DNA of 5,522 nucleotides from Dehalococcoidia bacterium. GTDB lineage: Bacteria; Chloroflexota; Dehalococcoidia; Dehalococcoidales; BS750m-G39. The notes under the pieces are model-generated. The model saw only the letters and a list, made by a program, of their open reading frames with translations. It was not told the DNA's origin and did no database searches. Location: positions 1-5,522 of the forward strand of contig DAOWJM010000044.1 of the NCBI GenBank assembly GCA_030640325.1, in the 5' to 3' direction. Shown here piece by piece: positions 1 through 5,463 of the stretch. Every line of letters begins with the position of its first letter. Within the stretch, counting starts at the first letter, position 1. Both the position numbers and the translations under genes were made by a program.

Positions 1-7
1 ACCGAAG

Positions 8-28
8 CAACAGGGGGGATAACTGTTG
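8..28. promoter_or_regulatory. 6-bp dyad at the expected start site of the left-edge promoter
   Basis: CAACAG (8-13) and CTGTTG (23-28) are perfect inverted copies separated by 9 bases that include a run of six G. The dyad spans the predicted start site (about 24) of the leftward promoter, a usual place for a repressor operator. It could instead fold as a hairpin at the 5' end of the transcript. No T-run follows on either strand, so it does not look like an intrinsic terminator. Confidence 0.4.
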
Positions 29-30
29 GT

Positions 31-59
31 ATTATACAAGAGTAGCAACAAAAAGTCAA
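31..59 (-). promoter_or_regulatory. Sigma70-type promoter reading out of the left edge
   Basis: On the minus strand a -35 box TTGACT (59 to 54) is followed after exactly 17 bases by a perfect -10 box TATAAT (36 to 31). It lies just downstream of the large flavoprotein gene and points in the same direction, so it should drive a separate minus-strand gene left of the window rather than the flavoprotein operon. Transcription would start near position 24. The box match and spacing are seen directly; promoter activity is inferred. Confidence 0.72.
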
Positions 60-81
60 GAGGGTAATTGTCATCACTTTA

Positions 82-1476
82 CTATCCCCTCAAATACTCA
101 TCTATATCGGCGGCGGAGCGCTTGCCAGCGCCCATAGCGCTAATTACAGTAGCGGCGCCGGTAACTATATCACCACCAGCCCACACTTTGTCTTTTACCG
201 CCTTACCTGTCTCCTCATCAGCCACCACCGTGCCCCACCTGGTTGTCTCCAGACCTTCGGTGGTTTGGGCAATAAGAGGATTGGGGCGAGTGCCCAGAGC
301 CACTATCACCACATCGACATCAATAATGAACTCGCTGCCCTCCTTAACCATGGGACGGCGCCTGCCACTGTCATCAGGCTCACCCAGCTCCATCTCGTAG
401 CACTCCATACCAACCACCCAGTTCTGCTCGTTGCCGAGCATCTGCTTGGGGTTAGTCAGTAGCTTAAACTCAATGCCCTCCTCCATAGCATTCTCCACTT
501 CCTCTCGGCGGGCTGGCATCTCCACCTCAGAGCGGCGATAGACAATATAAACCTTATCAGCGCCAAGCCTGAGGGCACACCTGGCTGAGTCCATAGCCAC
601 ATTACCGCCACCAATTACCGCCACCCTCCGCCCAACCTTTACCGGTGTATCATACTCAGGAAAGCGGTATGCCTTCATCAGATTGACCCGGGTCAGGAAT
701 TCATTTGCCGAATATATACCGTTAAGGTTCTCACCGGGGATGTTCAAAAACATGGGTAGTCCAGCACCAGTGCCCAGGAAAACAGCATGATAGCCACTAT
801 TCAGTAACTCGTCTATAGTTACCAATTTACCTATTACTGAGTCCAATTCCAGCTTCACCCCTAAAGAGGCGACATAGTCGACCTCAGCCTGCACAATATC
901 TTTGGGCAATCTGAACTCTGGGATACCATACATTAGCACTCCACCAGCCACGTGTAGCGCTTCAAAGATGGTAACGCTGTGCCCAAGCTTAGCCAAATCA
1001 GCAGCCGCAGTTAATCCAGCTGGTCCTGAGCCGACCACTGCCACCCGCTTACCGGTCGGCTTGGGTGAGTCTATTGATGTTGCAGCCCCTATATTAGCCC
1101 GCTCCCAGTCAGCCACAAACCGCTCCAAACGACCGATAGCGATAGGCGCGCCTTTTTTAGCCAGAGAGCAGGTAGCCTCGCACTGGGTCTCCTGAGGGCA
1201 AACCCGTCCGCAGATGCCGGGCAAGCTATTCTTATCTTTGAGGAGCCTTACTGCTTCAGGCATATCACCCTCGCGGATAGCATTGATAAAACCGGGAATA
1301 TCTATCTCTACCGGGCAGCCATCAACACAGGCACGCTTGGGGCACTGGATACAGCGGCTTGCCTCTTCTTGAGCCTGCTCCAAACTGTAACCCAAAGCAA
1401 CCTCATTAAAATTCCTGCCCCGCACTTTGGGGTCTTGCCTGGGCATTGGCACTCGGTTCAAATTAAGTTTTGCCAT
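82..1476 (-). CDS. gltA: Large FAD/2x[4Fe-4S] flavoprotein subunit (NfnB/SudA/GltA-type NADPH oxidoreductase)
   Basis: 464 residues, ATG start, TAG stop. It belongs to the family annotated as homotetrameric NADPH-dependent glutamate synthase small subunit, which also contains NfnB and sulfide dehydrogenase SudA. Residues 1-130 form the ferredoxin-like domain with eight cysteines (C42, C45, C50, C54 and C89, C93, C99, C103), expected to bind two [4Fe-4S] clusters. An FAD dinucleotide-binding motif GSGPAG is at 149-154, a second nucleotide motif GGGNVAMD at 289-296 (NADPH side), and the C-terminal FAD motif with GGDIVTGAATV follows near 435. Length is normal and nothing is truncated. The ribosome site GAGGTGA overlaps the stop of the upstream small subunit gene, 11 bases away, so the two are cotranslated. 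No glutamate synthase large subunit gene lies nearby, so a role in NADPH/ferredoxin/NADH electron transfer is more likely than glutamate synthesis. Family assignment is firm; the exact reaction is not. Confidence 0.93.
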   Translation of the reverse strand: MAKLNLNRVPMPRQDPKVRGRNFNEVALGYSLEQAQEEASRCIQCPKRACVDGCPVEIDIPGFINAIREGDMPEAVRLLKDKNSLPGICGRVCPQETQCEATCSLAKKGAPIAIGRLERFVADWERANIGAATSIDSPKPTGKRVAVVGSGPAGLTAAADLAKLGHSVTIFEALHVAGGVLMYGIPEFRLPKDIVQAEVDYVASLGVKLELDSVIGKLVTIDELLNSGYHAVFLGTGAGLPMFLNIPGENLNGIYSANEFLTRVNLMKAYRFPEYDTPVKVGRRVAVIGGGNVAMDSARCALRLGADKVYIVYRRSEVEMPARREEVENAMEEGIEFKLLTNPKQMLGNEQNWVVGMECYEMELGEPDDSGRRRPMVKEGSEFIIDVDVVIVALGTRPNPLIAQTTEGLETTRWGTVVADEETGKAVKDKVWAGGDIVTGAATVISAMGAGKRSAADIDEYLRG

Positions 1477-1487
1477 ATACTCTCACC

Positions 1488-2321
1488 TCAGCGATGAATG
1501 CTTCTCTGCCATTGCTCAAAAGAACGCTTCTCTTCATCAAGGTAGATACGCTGACGGGCAAAGAGTAGTTCCCAGTCTACCTGATGCCCATCAAAATCAG
1601 GACCATCAACACAGGCAAACTTGGTCACACCGCCAACTGATACCCGACAACAGCCACACATACCGGTGCCATCAACCATTATTGGATTCAGGCTGACAAT
1701 GGTCTTAACCCCAAAGGGCTCCGTGGTCTTAGCACAAAATTTCATCATGATACTTGGGCCAATAGCAATAACTCGGTCAACCTTCTCCTCACCTTCAAGA
1801 AGCTCCTTTAGTGGCTCGGTTACCAGCCCTTTGCGAGCGTAAGAGCCATCATCAGTAGTAACTATGAGCTGGTCACTAACGCTGCGCAGCTCGTCCTCCC
1901 AAAAGATAAGTCCTTTATTCCGCGCCCCCATGATGGAAATAACCTTATTACCTTTCTGCCTCATAGCTCTGGCAATAGGCATTATAGTGGCAACGGCAAA
2001 TCCCCCGGCAACACAGACTACAGTGCCAAACTTCTCTATATGGGTGGGTAAACCTAGCGGTCCGATAAAATCAGCAATGAAATCGCCAGTCTGGAGCAGA
2101 GCTAATTTATGCGTTGTAGTTCCCACTTCCATAAAGACGATGGTAACACTACCCTCGTCCCTATCCCAATCAGCAATGGTCAACGGAATACGCTCACCTA
2201 TTTCATCAATCCTGATGACGACAAACTGCCCTGGCTGAGCCTTCTCAGCTATAGCCGGTGCCGCAATCTTGAAAAGATGAATGTTAGGCACCAGGTCTTG
2301 TGCCAACAATATCTTATACAA
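1488..2321 (-). CDS. Small FAD/[2Fe-2S] subunit (NfnA/SudB, dihydroorotate dehydrogenase electron-transfer-like)
   Basis: 277 residues. It pairs with the downstream large subunit to make an NfnAB/SudAB-type cytoplasmic complex; NfnAB couples NADH and ferredoxin to NADP by electron bifurcation. The ferredoxin-reductase fold shows RIPLTIAD (residues 44-51) for FAD and a GPLGLP loop (87-92), then an NAD-binding half around AGGFAVATIMP (105-115). Near the C terminus D217, C222, C225 and C237 follow the spacing D-x4-C-x2-C-x11-C, which fits the one-Asp, three-Cys [2Fe-2S] ligation reported for SudB/NfnA proteins. The start is TTG at 2321, chosen because it gives the usual family N terminus (MYKIL...APNI-like) and an in-frame TGA lies just upstream (2331-2329). 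A G-rich ribosome site (GAGGGGGTG) sits about 10 bases before it. Sulfide dehydrogenase function is the main alternative. Confidence 0.92.
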   Translation of the reverse strand: MYKILLAQDLVPNIHLFKIAAPAIAEKAQPGQFVVIRIDEIGERIPLTIADWDRDEGSVTIVFMEVGTTTHKLALLQTGDFIADFIGPLGLPTHIEKFGTVVCVAGGFAVATIMPIARAMRQKGNKVISIMGARNKGLIFWEDELRSVSDQLIVTTDDGSYARKGLVTEPLKELLEGEEKVDRVIAIGPSIMMKFCAKTTEPFGVKTIVSLNPIMVDGTGMCGCCRVSVGGVTKFACVDGPDFDGHQVDWELLFARQRIYLDEEKRSFEQWQRSIHR

Positions 2322-2328
2322 CTGGTGC

Positions 2329-2376
2329 TCACCCCCTCACCTCAATGCCATCAATAGTTAATTTGATATCATCCAT
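2329..2376 (-). other. 15-codon frame resembling the N terminus of a [2Fe-2S] ferredoxin domain
   Basis: Directly ahead of the small flavoprotein subunit the minus strand encodes MDDIKLTIDGIEVRG and then TGA. The segment IKLTIDGIEV looks like the first beta hairpin of 2Fe-2S ferredoxin domains found at the start of NuoG-like and formate dehydrogenase-like proteins, but the cysteine loop that should follow is absent. The same frame is open upstream back to a TGA at about 2451. No good ribosome site precedes the ATG. It may be a decayed gene remnant, a leader peptide, or chance; the resemblance is from pattern reading only. Confidence 0.3.
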
Positions 2377-2386
2377 TAGATACACT

Positions 2387-2425
2387 AAAAAGGCTATCTC
2401 TGAGATTGCCTCTTCGAAGATAGCC
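2387..2425 (-). terminator. Terminator-like hairpin in the flavoprotein operon leader (possible attenuator)
   Basis: Read on the minus strand, GGCTATCT (2425 to 2418) and AGATAGCC (2399 to 2392) form a perfect 8-bp stem around an 18-base loop, followed at once by five T (2391 to 2387). That is the layout of an intrinsic terminator. It stands about 65 bases before the TTG start of the small subunit gene and after a candidate promoter for that operon, so its natural reading is conditional termination. The stem is only half GC and the loop is long, so it may be weak. Confidence 0.45.
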
Positions 2426-2465
2426 CCATTCCTCTCTGTGATGGTTGCTCATGTATATTCAATCC

Positions 2466-2493
2466 ATAAAAATAGGATAGCACCAAATGTCAA
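2466..2493 (-). promoter_or_regulatory. Candidate promoter of the flavoprotein operon
   Basis: A perfect -35 TTGACA (2493 to 2488) is followed after 16 bases by TTTTAT (2471 to 2466), which matches four of six -10 positions. Transcription would start near 2459 and give a leader of about 138 bases containing the terminator-like hairpin and the short ferredoxin-like frame. The -35 is strong and the -10 poor, so a regulated promoter or a chance -35 are both possible. Confidence 0.4.
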
Positions 2494-2524
2494 AAAATTC
2501 AAGTCATTTAAGCCATCAACCCCA

Positions 2525-2553
2525 TTGCCTTATTATCATTAAGGGTATATGAT
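2525..2553 (+). promoter_or_regulatory. Candidate promoter of remA-gmk
   Basis: TTGCCT (2525-2530) is followed by a 17-base spacer and TATGAT (2548-2553), which differs from the -10 consensus at one position. Transcription would begin near 2560, giving a leader of about 140 bases before remA. The promoter is almost fully covered by the perfect inverted repeat, so it would be open to repression. I found no better match closer to the gene. Confidence 0.45.
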
Positions 2554-2559
2554 AATAAG
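2529..2559. promoter_or_regulatory. Perfect 11-bp inverted repeat, likely operator
   Basis: CTTATTATCAT (2529-2539) and ATGATAATAAG (2549-2559) are exact reverse complements around a 9-base centre (TAAGGGTAT). No T-run follows on either strand, so it is not a terminator. It overlaps the spacer and -10 box of the candidate remA promoter and lies about 35 bases upstream of the candidate flavoprotein promoter. A dimeric repressor binding here could affect both divergent units. The repeat is seen directly; the binding role is inferred. Confidence 0.6.
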
Positions 2560-2589
2560 CACCGTAATCAAAAAGAGAAAGGGGTGATA

Positions 2590-2620
2590 GGCATCGCCAA
2601 TTCCTAAAAAAGAATTTGCC
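2590..2620 (+). other. Hairpin in the remA leader
   Basis: GGCA (2590-2593) pairs with TGCC (2617-2620), and AATTC (2599-2603) pairs with GAATT (2612-2616), around an 8-base A-rich loop and with a 5-base bulge on the left side. It lies in the predicted 5' leader of remA. It matches no riboswitch class that I recognise, no T-run follows, and a modest structure like this can arise by chance. The rest of 2560-2690 shows no other clear signal. Confidence 0.25.
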
Positions 2621-2702
2621 AAATTTGATTACCGACATTTCCTGCTCCCACGATAAAGGTCTAGACTGATATCACTAAAAGTAATCTTATGAGGTGTTAA
2701 TA

Positions 2703-2996
2703 ATGGTCGCCGAACTTATTCACATTGGATTCGGCAATATACTAGCAATGGATAGAGTTATTGCCATAGCTTCGCCAAATTCCGCACCTACCAAACGCAC
2801 TATCCAAGAAAGGAAAAATAAGGGGCTACTAATTGATATGACCAGTGGCAGAAGAACCAAGGCAGTTATCTTTACCGATAGCGGGCATATTATTTTGGCT
2901 GCCCTCGCCCCGGAAACCATTGCTGGCAGATTACAAGTAAGCCGAGGAGGTTCAGTGCTAAGACCAGAGCCAAGCGATGAAAAAGACGAGCCATAA
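2703..2996 (+). CDS. remA: RemA/DUF370 family DNA-binding regulator
   Basis: 97 residues from the ATG at 2703. The family is small and includes Bacillus subtilis RemA, a DNA-binding activator of biofilm matrix genes; in many bacteria the gene sits directly before gmk, as here. Visible family features are the N-terminal block with IGFGN (8-12), R18, the SPNSAPTKR block (24-32), LLIDMTSGRRT (42-52) with paired R50-R51 that may contact DNA, and HIILAALAPETIAGRL (62-77). Residues after 78 form a polar, charged tail beyond the conserved core. A GTG at 2694 is in frame, but GAGGTG (2691-2696) is itself the ribosome site, 6 bases before the ATG, so the ATG is the better start. What it regulates in this organism cannot be read from the window. 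Confidence 0.9.
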   Translation: MVAELIHIGFGNILAMDRVIAIASPNSAPTKRTIQERKNKGLLIDMTSGRRTKAVIFTDSGHIILAALAPETIAGRLQVSRGGSVLRPEPSDEKDEP

Positions 2997-3612
2997 AAGT
3001 GAGCCTCCATTTAACCTTCCGTCAAAACAATTACTTATAGTCCTCTCCGGTCCATCAGGGGCGGGGAAGGACGCCGTTTTAAGCAGACTGAAAAAATCGG
3101 GCTACCCTGTTGAATTTATTACCACTGTAACCACACGCCCTCAGCGGGCCAGGGAAAAAAATAATGTAGCCTACCACTTTGTCTCCAGAGAAAGTTTCCA
3201 GAGGATGATTGAAAACAAAGAGCTACTAGAATGGGCAAATGTCTACGGCAACTGGTATGGCGTGCCTAAGCAGCTAGTCAAGCAAGCGCTGGACAAGGGG
3301 CGAGATATAATAGTAAAGGTTGACATTCAAGGAGCAGCTACCATTAAAAAAATCCTACCTCAGGCGGTATTTATCTTCCTCATGCCCCCATCAATGGAAG
3401 AACTTGCCACCAGGCTCAAGCAGCGCCATACTGAATCGCCCTTCGACCTAGACCTACGCATAAAAACTGCTGAGGAGGAAATAAAGCAACTACCCTTATT
3501 TGACTATGTAGTAGTGAACAAACGGGATGAAATTGACCTGGCGGTATCAGAAATTGAGGCTATCATTACTGCCGAAAAGCGCCGAGTAACCCCCAGGGAA
3601 ATCAGTTTATAA
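2977..3612 (+). CDS. gmk: Guanylate kinase
   Basis: 211 residues. It phosphorylates GMP to GDP with ATP in the cytoplasm, a step in GTP and dGTP supply. The P-loop GPSGAGK is at 25-31, followed by D32-A33-V34. GMP-site features follow: TVTTRPQR (50-57), Y66 in the VAYHF segment, E85-W86 in LLEWANVYGNWYG, and the VDIQGA segment. The lid shows RLKQRHTES and the protein ends with a normal helical tail. The usual PGE after the TTRxxR motif is ARE here, a mild difference. The ATG at 2977 lies 20 bases inside remA in another frame, so the two are likely translationally coupled; no strong ribosome site is seen. The first 17 residues precede the conserved core, so a later start cannot be excluded. 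The stop is 5 bases from the converging permease stop. Confidence 0.96.
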   Translation: MKKTSHKSEPPFNLPSKQLLIVLSGPSGAGKDAVLSRLKKSGYPVEFITTVTTRPQRAREKNNVAYHFVSRESFQRMIENKELLEWANVYGNWYGVPKQLVKQALDKGRDIIVKVDIQGAATIKKILPQAVFIFLMPPSMEELATRLKQRHTESPFDLDLRIKTAEEEIKQLPLFDYVVVNKRDEIDLAVSEIEAIITAEKRRVTPREISL

Positions 3613-3617
3613 GCCGA

Positions 3618-4619
3618 TTAGAATATCATCCCCAGCAGCCAGGCAAACAAATAACCTAGCCCCCCACAGATGGGGAAAGTCAGTATCCAGGCAGCGACGA
3701 TATTGCCTGCCACTCCCCAACGCACCGCAGATAATCTCTTGGTAGCACCTATCCCCATAATAGCTGAACTGACACAATGGGTGGTGCTCACCGGAATACC
3801 CAGTAGCGAAGCTGACTCTATAACTGCAGCCGCTGAGAAATTAGCAGCAAAGGCATGAACGGGTTGAAGAGCAGTAACCCTCATTCCCAATGTTCTAATG
3901 ACCCGCCAGCCGCCAATAGCCGTCCCCGAGCTAATAGCAAATGCTGATATACCTATTACCCACCACGGGATATTATCCCACAGACCAGGCTGATTATAAT
4001 AAATTACCAGTGCCATAGTGATGACGCCTATGGGCATCTGACCATCATTCTTACCATGGCTATAAGCTAGAAAGGCGGTAGTAAGCCATTGCAGACGGCT
4101 AAAGATGACTCTCATCTTAGCTGGGGCACTTCGCCGGAATACCCAAAGAAGAATAACCATGACCGCAAAGCCACCGGCAAAGCCGAGGACAGGAGCCGCA
4201 ACCACTGCCGACAGCACCCGTTGTAAGACACCCCATTGTATGGCGTCGCTACCCACTACCGCTACCCCGGCGGCAGCTAGCCCGGTAACGAAGCTATGAG
4301 TTATGCTTATCGGCAGACCCCAGTAGGTAGCTATAGTCCCCCAGACAATAACCGCGGCTAAACCAGCAATCACTGTTAGATATGAGATTGCATCCGGGAC
4401 TAAAATCCCTTTGCCAATGGTTCGGGCAACCGCCAGACCGGTGGCAGCACCAGCCAGATTACAAAAAGCAGCCAGTATTATGGCGTCTCTGGGGGAAAGA
4501 GCACGGGAGCCAATTGAAGCAGCAATGGCATTGGCGGCATCATTGAAACCATTAACCACACCAAAGCCAATAGCAAAGGTAATAATAAGGAGAAGAAGCC
4601 AGAGGGAGGGTTCAGGCAT
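3618..4619 (-). CDS. pit: PiT family inorganic phosphate permease
   Basis: 333 residues, a normal length for the short PiT proteins, hydrophobic throughout with about ten membrane segments. PiT carriers bring phosphate, often as a metal-phosphate complex, across the cytoplasmic membrane using an ion gradient. The inverted-repeat signature is visible in both halves: GFNDAANAIA (24-33) with GLPISITH (101-108), and SHGKNDGQMPIG (187-198) with GIPVSTTH (274-281). The ATG at 4619 overlaps the end of the upstream DUF47 gene by 8 bases (ATG inside its last codons), so translation is coupled. Some PiT relatives carry sulfate (CysP), but a DUF47 partner favours phosphate. No clear terminator follows; the gene runs tail to tail into gmk with a 5-base gap. 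Confidence 0.94.
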   Translation of the reverse strand: MPEPSLWLLLLIITFAIGFGVVNGFNDAANAIAASIGSRALSPRDAIILAAFCNLAGAATGLAVARTIGKGILVPDAISYLTVIAGLAAVIVWGTIATYWGLPISITHSFVTGLAAAGVAVVGSDAIQWGVLQRVLSAVVAAPVLGFAGGFAVMVILLWVFRRSAPAKMRVIFSRLQWLTTAFLAYSHGKNDGQMPIGVITMALVIYYNQPGLWDNIPWWVIGISAFAISSGTAIGGWRVIRTLGMRVTALQPVHAFAANFSAAAVIESASLLGIPVSTTHCVSSAIMGIGATKRLSAVRWGVAGNIVAAWILTFPICGGLGYLFAWLLGMIF

Positions 4620-5238
4620 GCTTGAGGGCTACCCCTTCAAGGACATCAGCCACATCCTCACACCTATCGGTGGCGCTCTCCATATGCTCGTAAATCTCGC
4701 GCCACTTGATAATATCAGCAATATCTGCAGAATCAGCAAAAAGCTCAGCCATCGCTGAGCGGAATACCCTATCAGCTACATTCTCCAATCGATTAATCTC
4801 CACACATCGTTTGAGAACCTGGCTTAACACAATACGCTTCCGGAACTGAGGCAACGCTTTTTCCACTTCCTCCGTTGCCTGCACCAAGATATCAGCCAGC
4901 TCCTTAGCCCTCTGTCCCGGGCGGTCCACCTTATAGATAAGCATGGCATCAGCCGCAGCCTGAATAAAGTCGGTCACATCATCCAAGACATTAGCCAACT
5001 GGGCTATATCCTCCCGGTCAAATGGTGTGACAAAGGTGCGATGTAGCCGTGCCATAATCTCATGGGTGATAGTGTCCCCCTGGTGCTCCAGCTCAGTTAT
5101 CTCACTCACTTTCCCCTCAACATATTCCCAGGTATCAACCATCTCCTTGAGCTGGTGAGCTGCCTTTACCATATTCTGGGCACTCTCTTGAACCAGGTCG
5201 AAAAACTTCTCCTCACGGGGAATAAAAGGAAACCTCAC
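4612..5238 (-). CDS. DUF47 / PhoU-like regulator of the phosphate permease
   Basis: 208 residues, all-helical, cytoplasmic, no signal peptide. Members of this family (TIGR00153-like) are encoded beside PiT permeases and are thought to regulate them, as PhoU does for Pst. The metal-binding E/D-xxx-D pattern of PhoU-like helical bundles recurs: E51-D55, D86-D90, E152-D156, E187-D191 and E194-D198, in two similar halves. The start is GTG at 5238, preceded after 8 bases by a strong ribosome site AAAGGAGG; it gives the usual family opening (RFPFIPREEKFFDL). It is the first gene of a two-gene operon with the permease. The function as permease regulator is inferred from family and context. Confidence 0.9.
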   Translation of the reverse strand: MRFPFIPREEKFFDLVQESAQNMVKAAHQLKEMVDTWEYVEGKVSEITELEHQGDTITHEIMARLHRTFVTPFDREDIAQLANVLDDVTDFIQAAADAMLIYKVDRPGQRAKELADILVQATEEVEKALPQFRKRIVLSQVLKRCVEINRLENVADRVFRSAMAELFADSADIADIIKWREIYEHMESATDRCEDVADVLEGVALKHA

Positions 5239-5339
5239 GCTCTAATCCTCCTTTGCCCACAGAAGGCATAATTAAAATAAACAACAGTTCTGAAGTGGGA
5301 GGTGTGAAAAGGGAAATTTGCCATATCGATTCCACTGTG

Positions 5340-5368
5340 AGTTTAGTTGAGAGGTATGTAATTGTCAA
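5340..5368 (-). promoter_or_regulatory. Promoter of the DUF47-pit operon
   Basis: On the minus strand a perfect -35 TTGACA (5368 to 5363) is followed after 17 bases by TAAACT (5345 to 5340), four of six -10 matches. Transcription would start near 5333, leaving a leader of about 95 bases before the GTG start. Orientation, spacing and the strong downstream ribosome site all fit. Confidence 0.6.
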
Positions 5369-5387
5369 GCAATAGAAATTGTTGACA
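5363..5387. promoter_or_regulatory. Imperfect dyad joining the two divergent -35 boxes
   Basis: TGTCAA (5363-5368) and TTGACA (5382-5387) are mirror -35 boxes. The 13 bases between them also contain inverted CAAT (5370-5373) and ATTG (5378-5381), so the whole 25-bp stretch is a near-palindrome with a one-base bulge. Two polymerases could hardly occupy both promoters at once, and one regulator could control both. Confidence 0.45.
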
Positions 5388-5410
5388 GCCAGCGCATAGA
5401 GGCATAAAAT
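5382..5410 (+). promoter_or_regulatory. Promoter of the rightward gene at the window edge
   Basis: A perfect -35 TTGACA (5382-5387) is followed by a 17-base spacer and TAAAAT (5405-5410), five of six -10 matches. The predicted start is near 5417, about 47 bases before the ATG at 5464. A weaker second pair, TTGTGA (5418-5423), 17 bases, TAAAAT (5441-5446), lies in tandem downstream. Confidence 0.68.
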
Positions 5411-5463
5411 TCTCCAATTGTGAGCTATGTTATATAGTGGTAAAATCAAGCAACTGATGAGAT

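Noticed and set aside
2411..2420. Palindrome TCTTCGAAGA inside the flavoprotein leader.
   Set aside because: It overlaps one arm of the longer 8-bp hairpin and the T-run, which explain the site better.
2613..2621. AATTTGCCA shared with the DUF47 leader (5315-5323) on the same strand.
   Set aside because: A 9-base match between two AT-rich gaps is expected by chance about once in such a comparison, and the positions relative to promoters differ.
2562..2690. Long remA leader considered as a c-di-GMP or other riboswitch.
   Set aside because: I could not find conserved core bases or the junction layout of any class I know; only a modest hairpin is visible.
2694..2702. GTG at 2694 as an upstream start for RemA.
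   Set aside because: That GTG is part of the GAGGTG ribosome site placed 6 bases before the ATG at 2703, and family members start at the equivalent of the ATG.
2720..3010. Minus-strand open frame of 96 codons opposite remA.
   Set aside because: It is the antisense shadow of a well-conserved RemA gene and has no supporting start signals.
5416..5425. AATTGTGAGC, identical to one half of the Escherichia coli lac operator, just after the rightward -10 box.
   Set aside because: The matching second half is absent, and a 10-base match without symmetry is easily chance.
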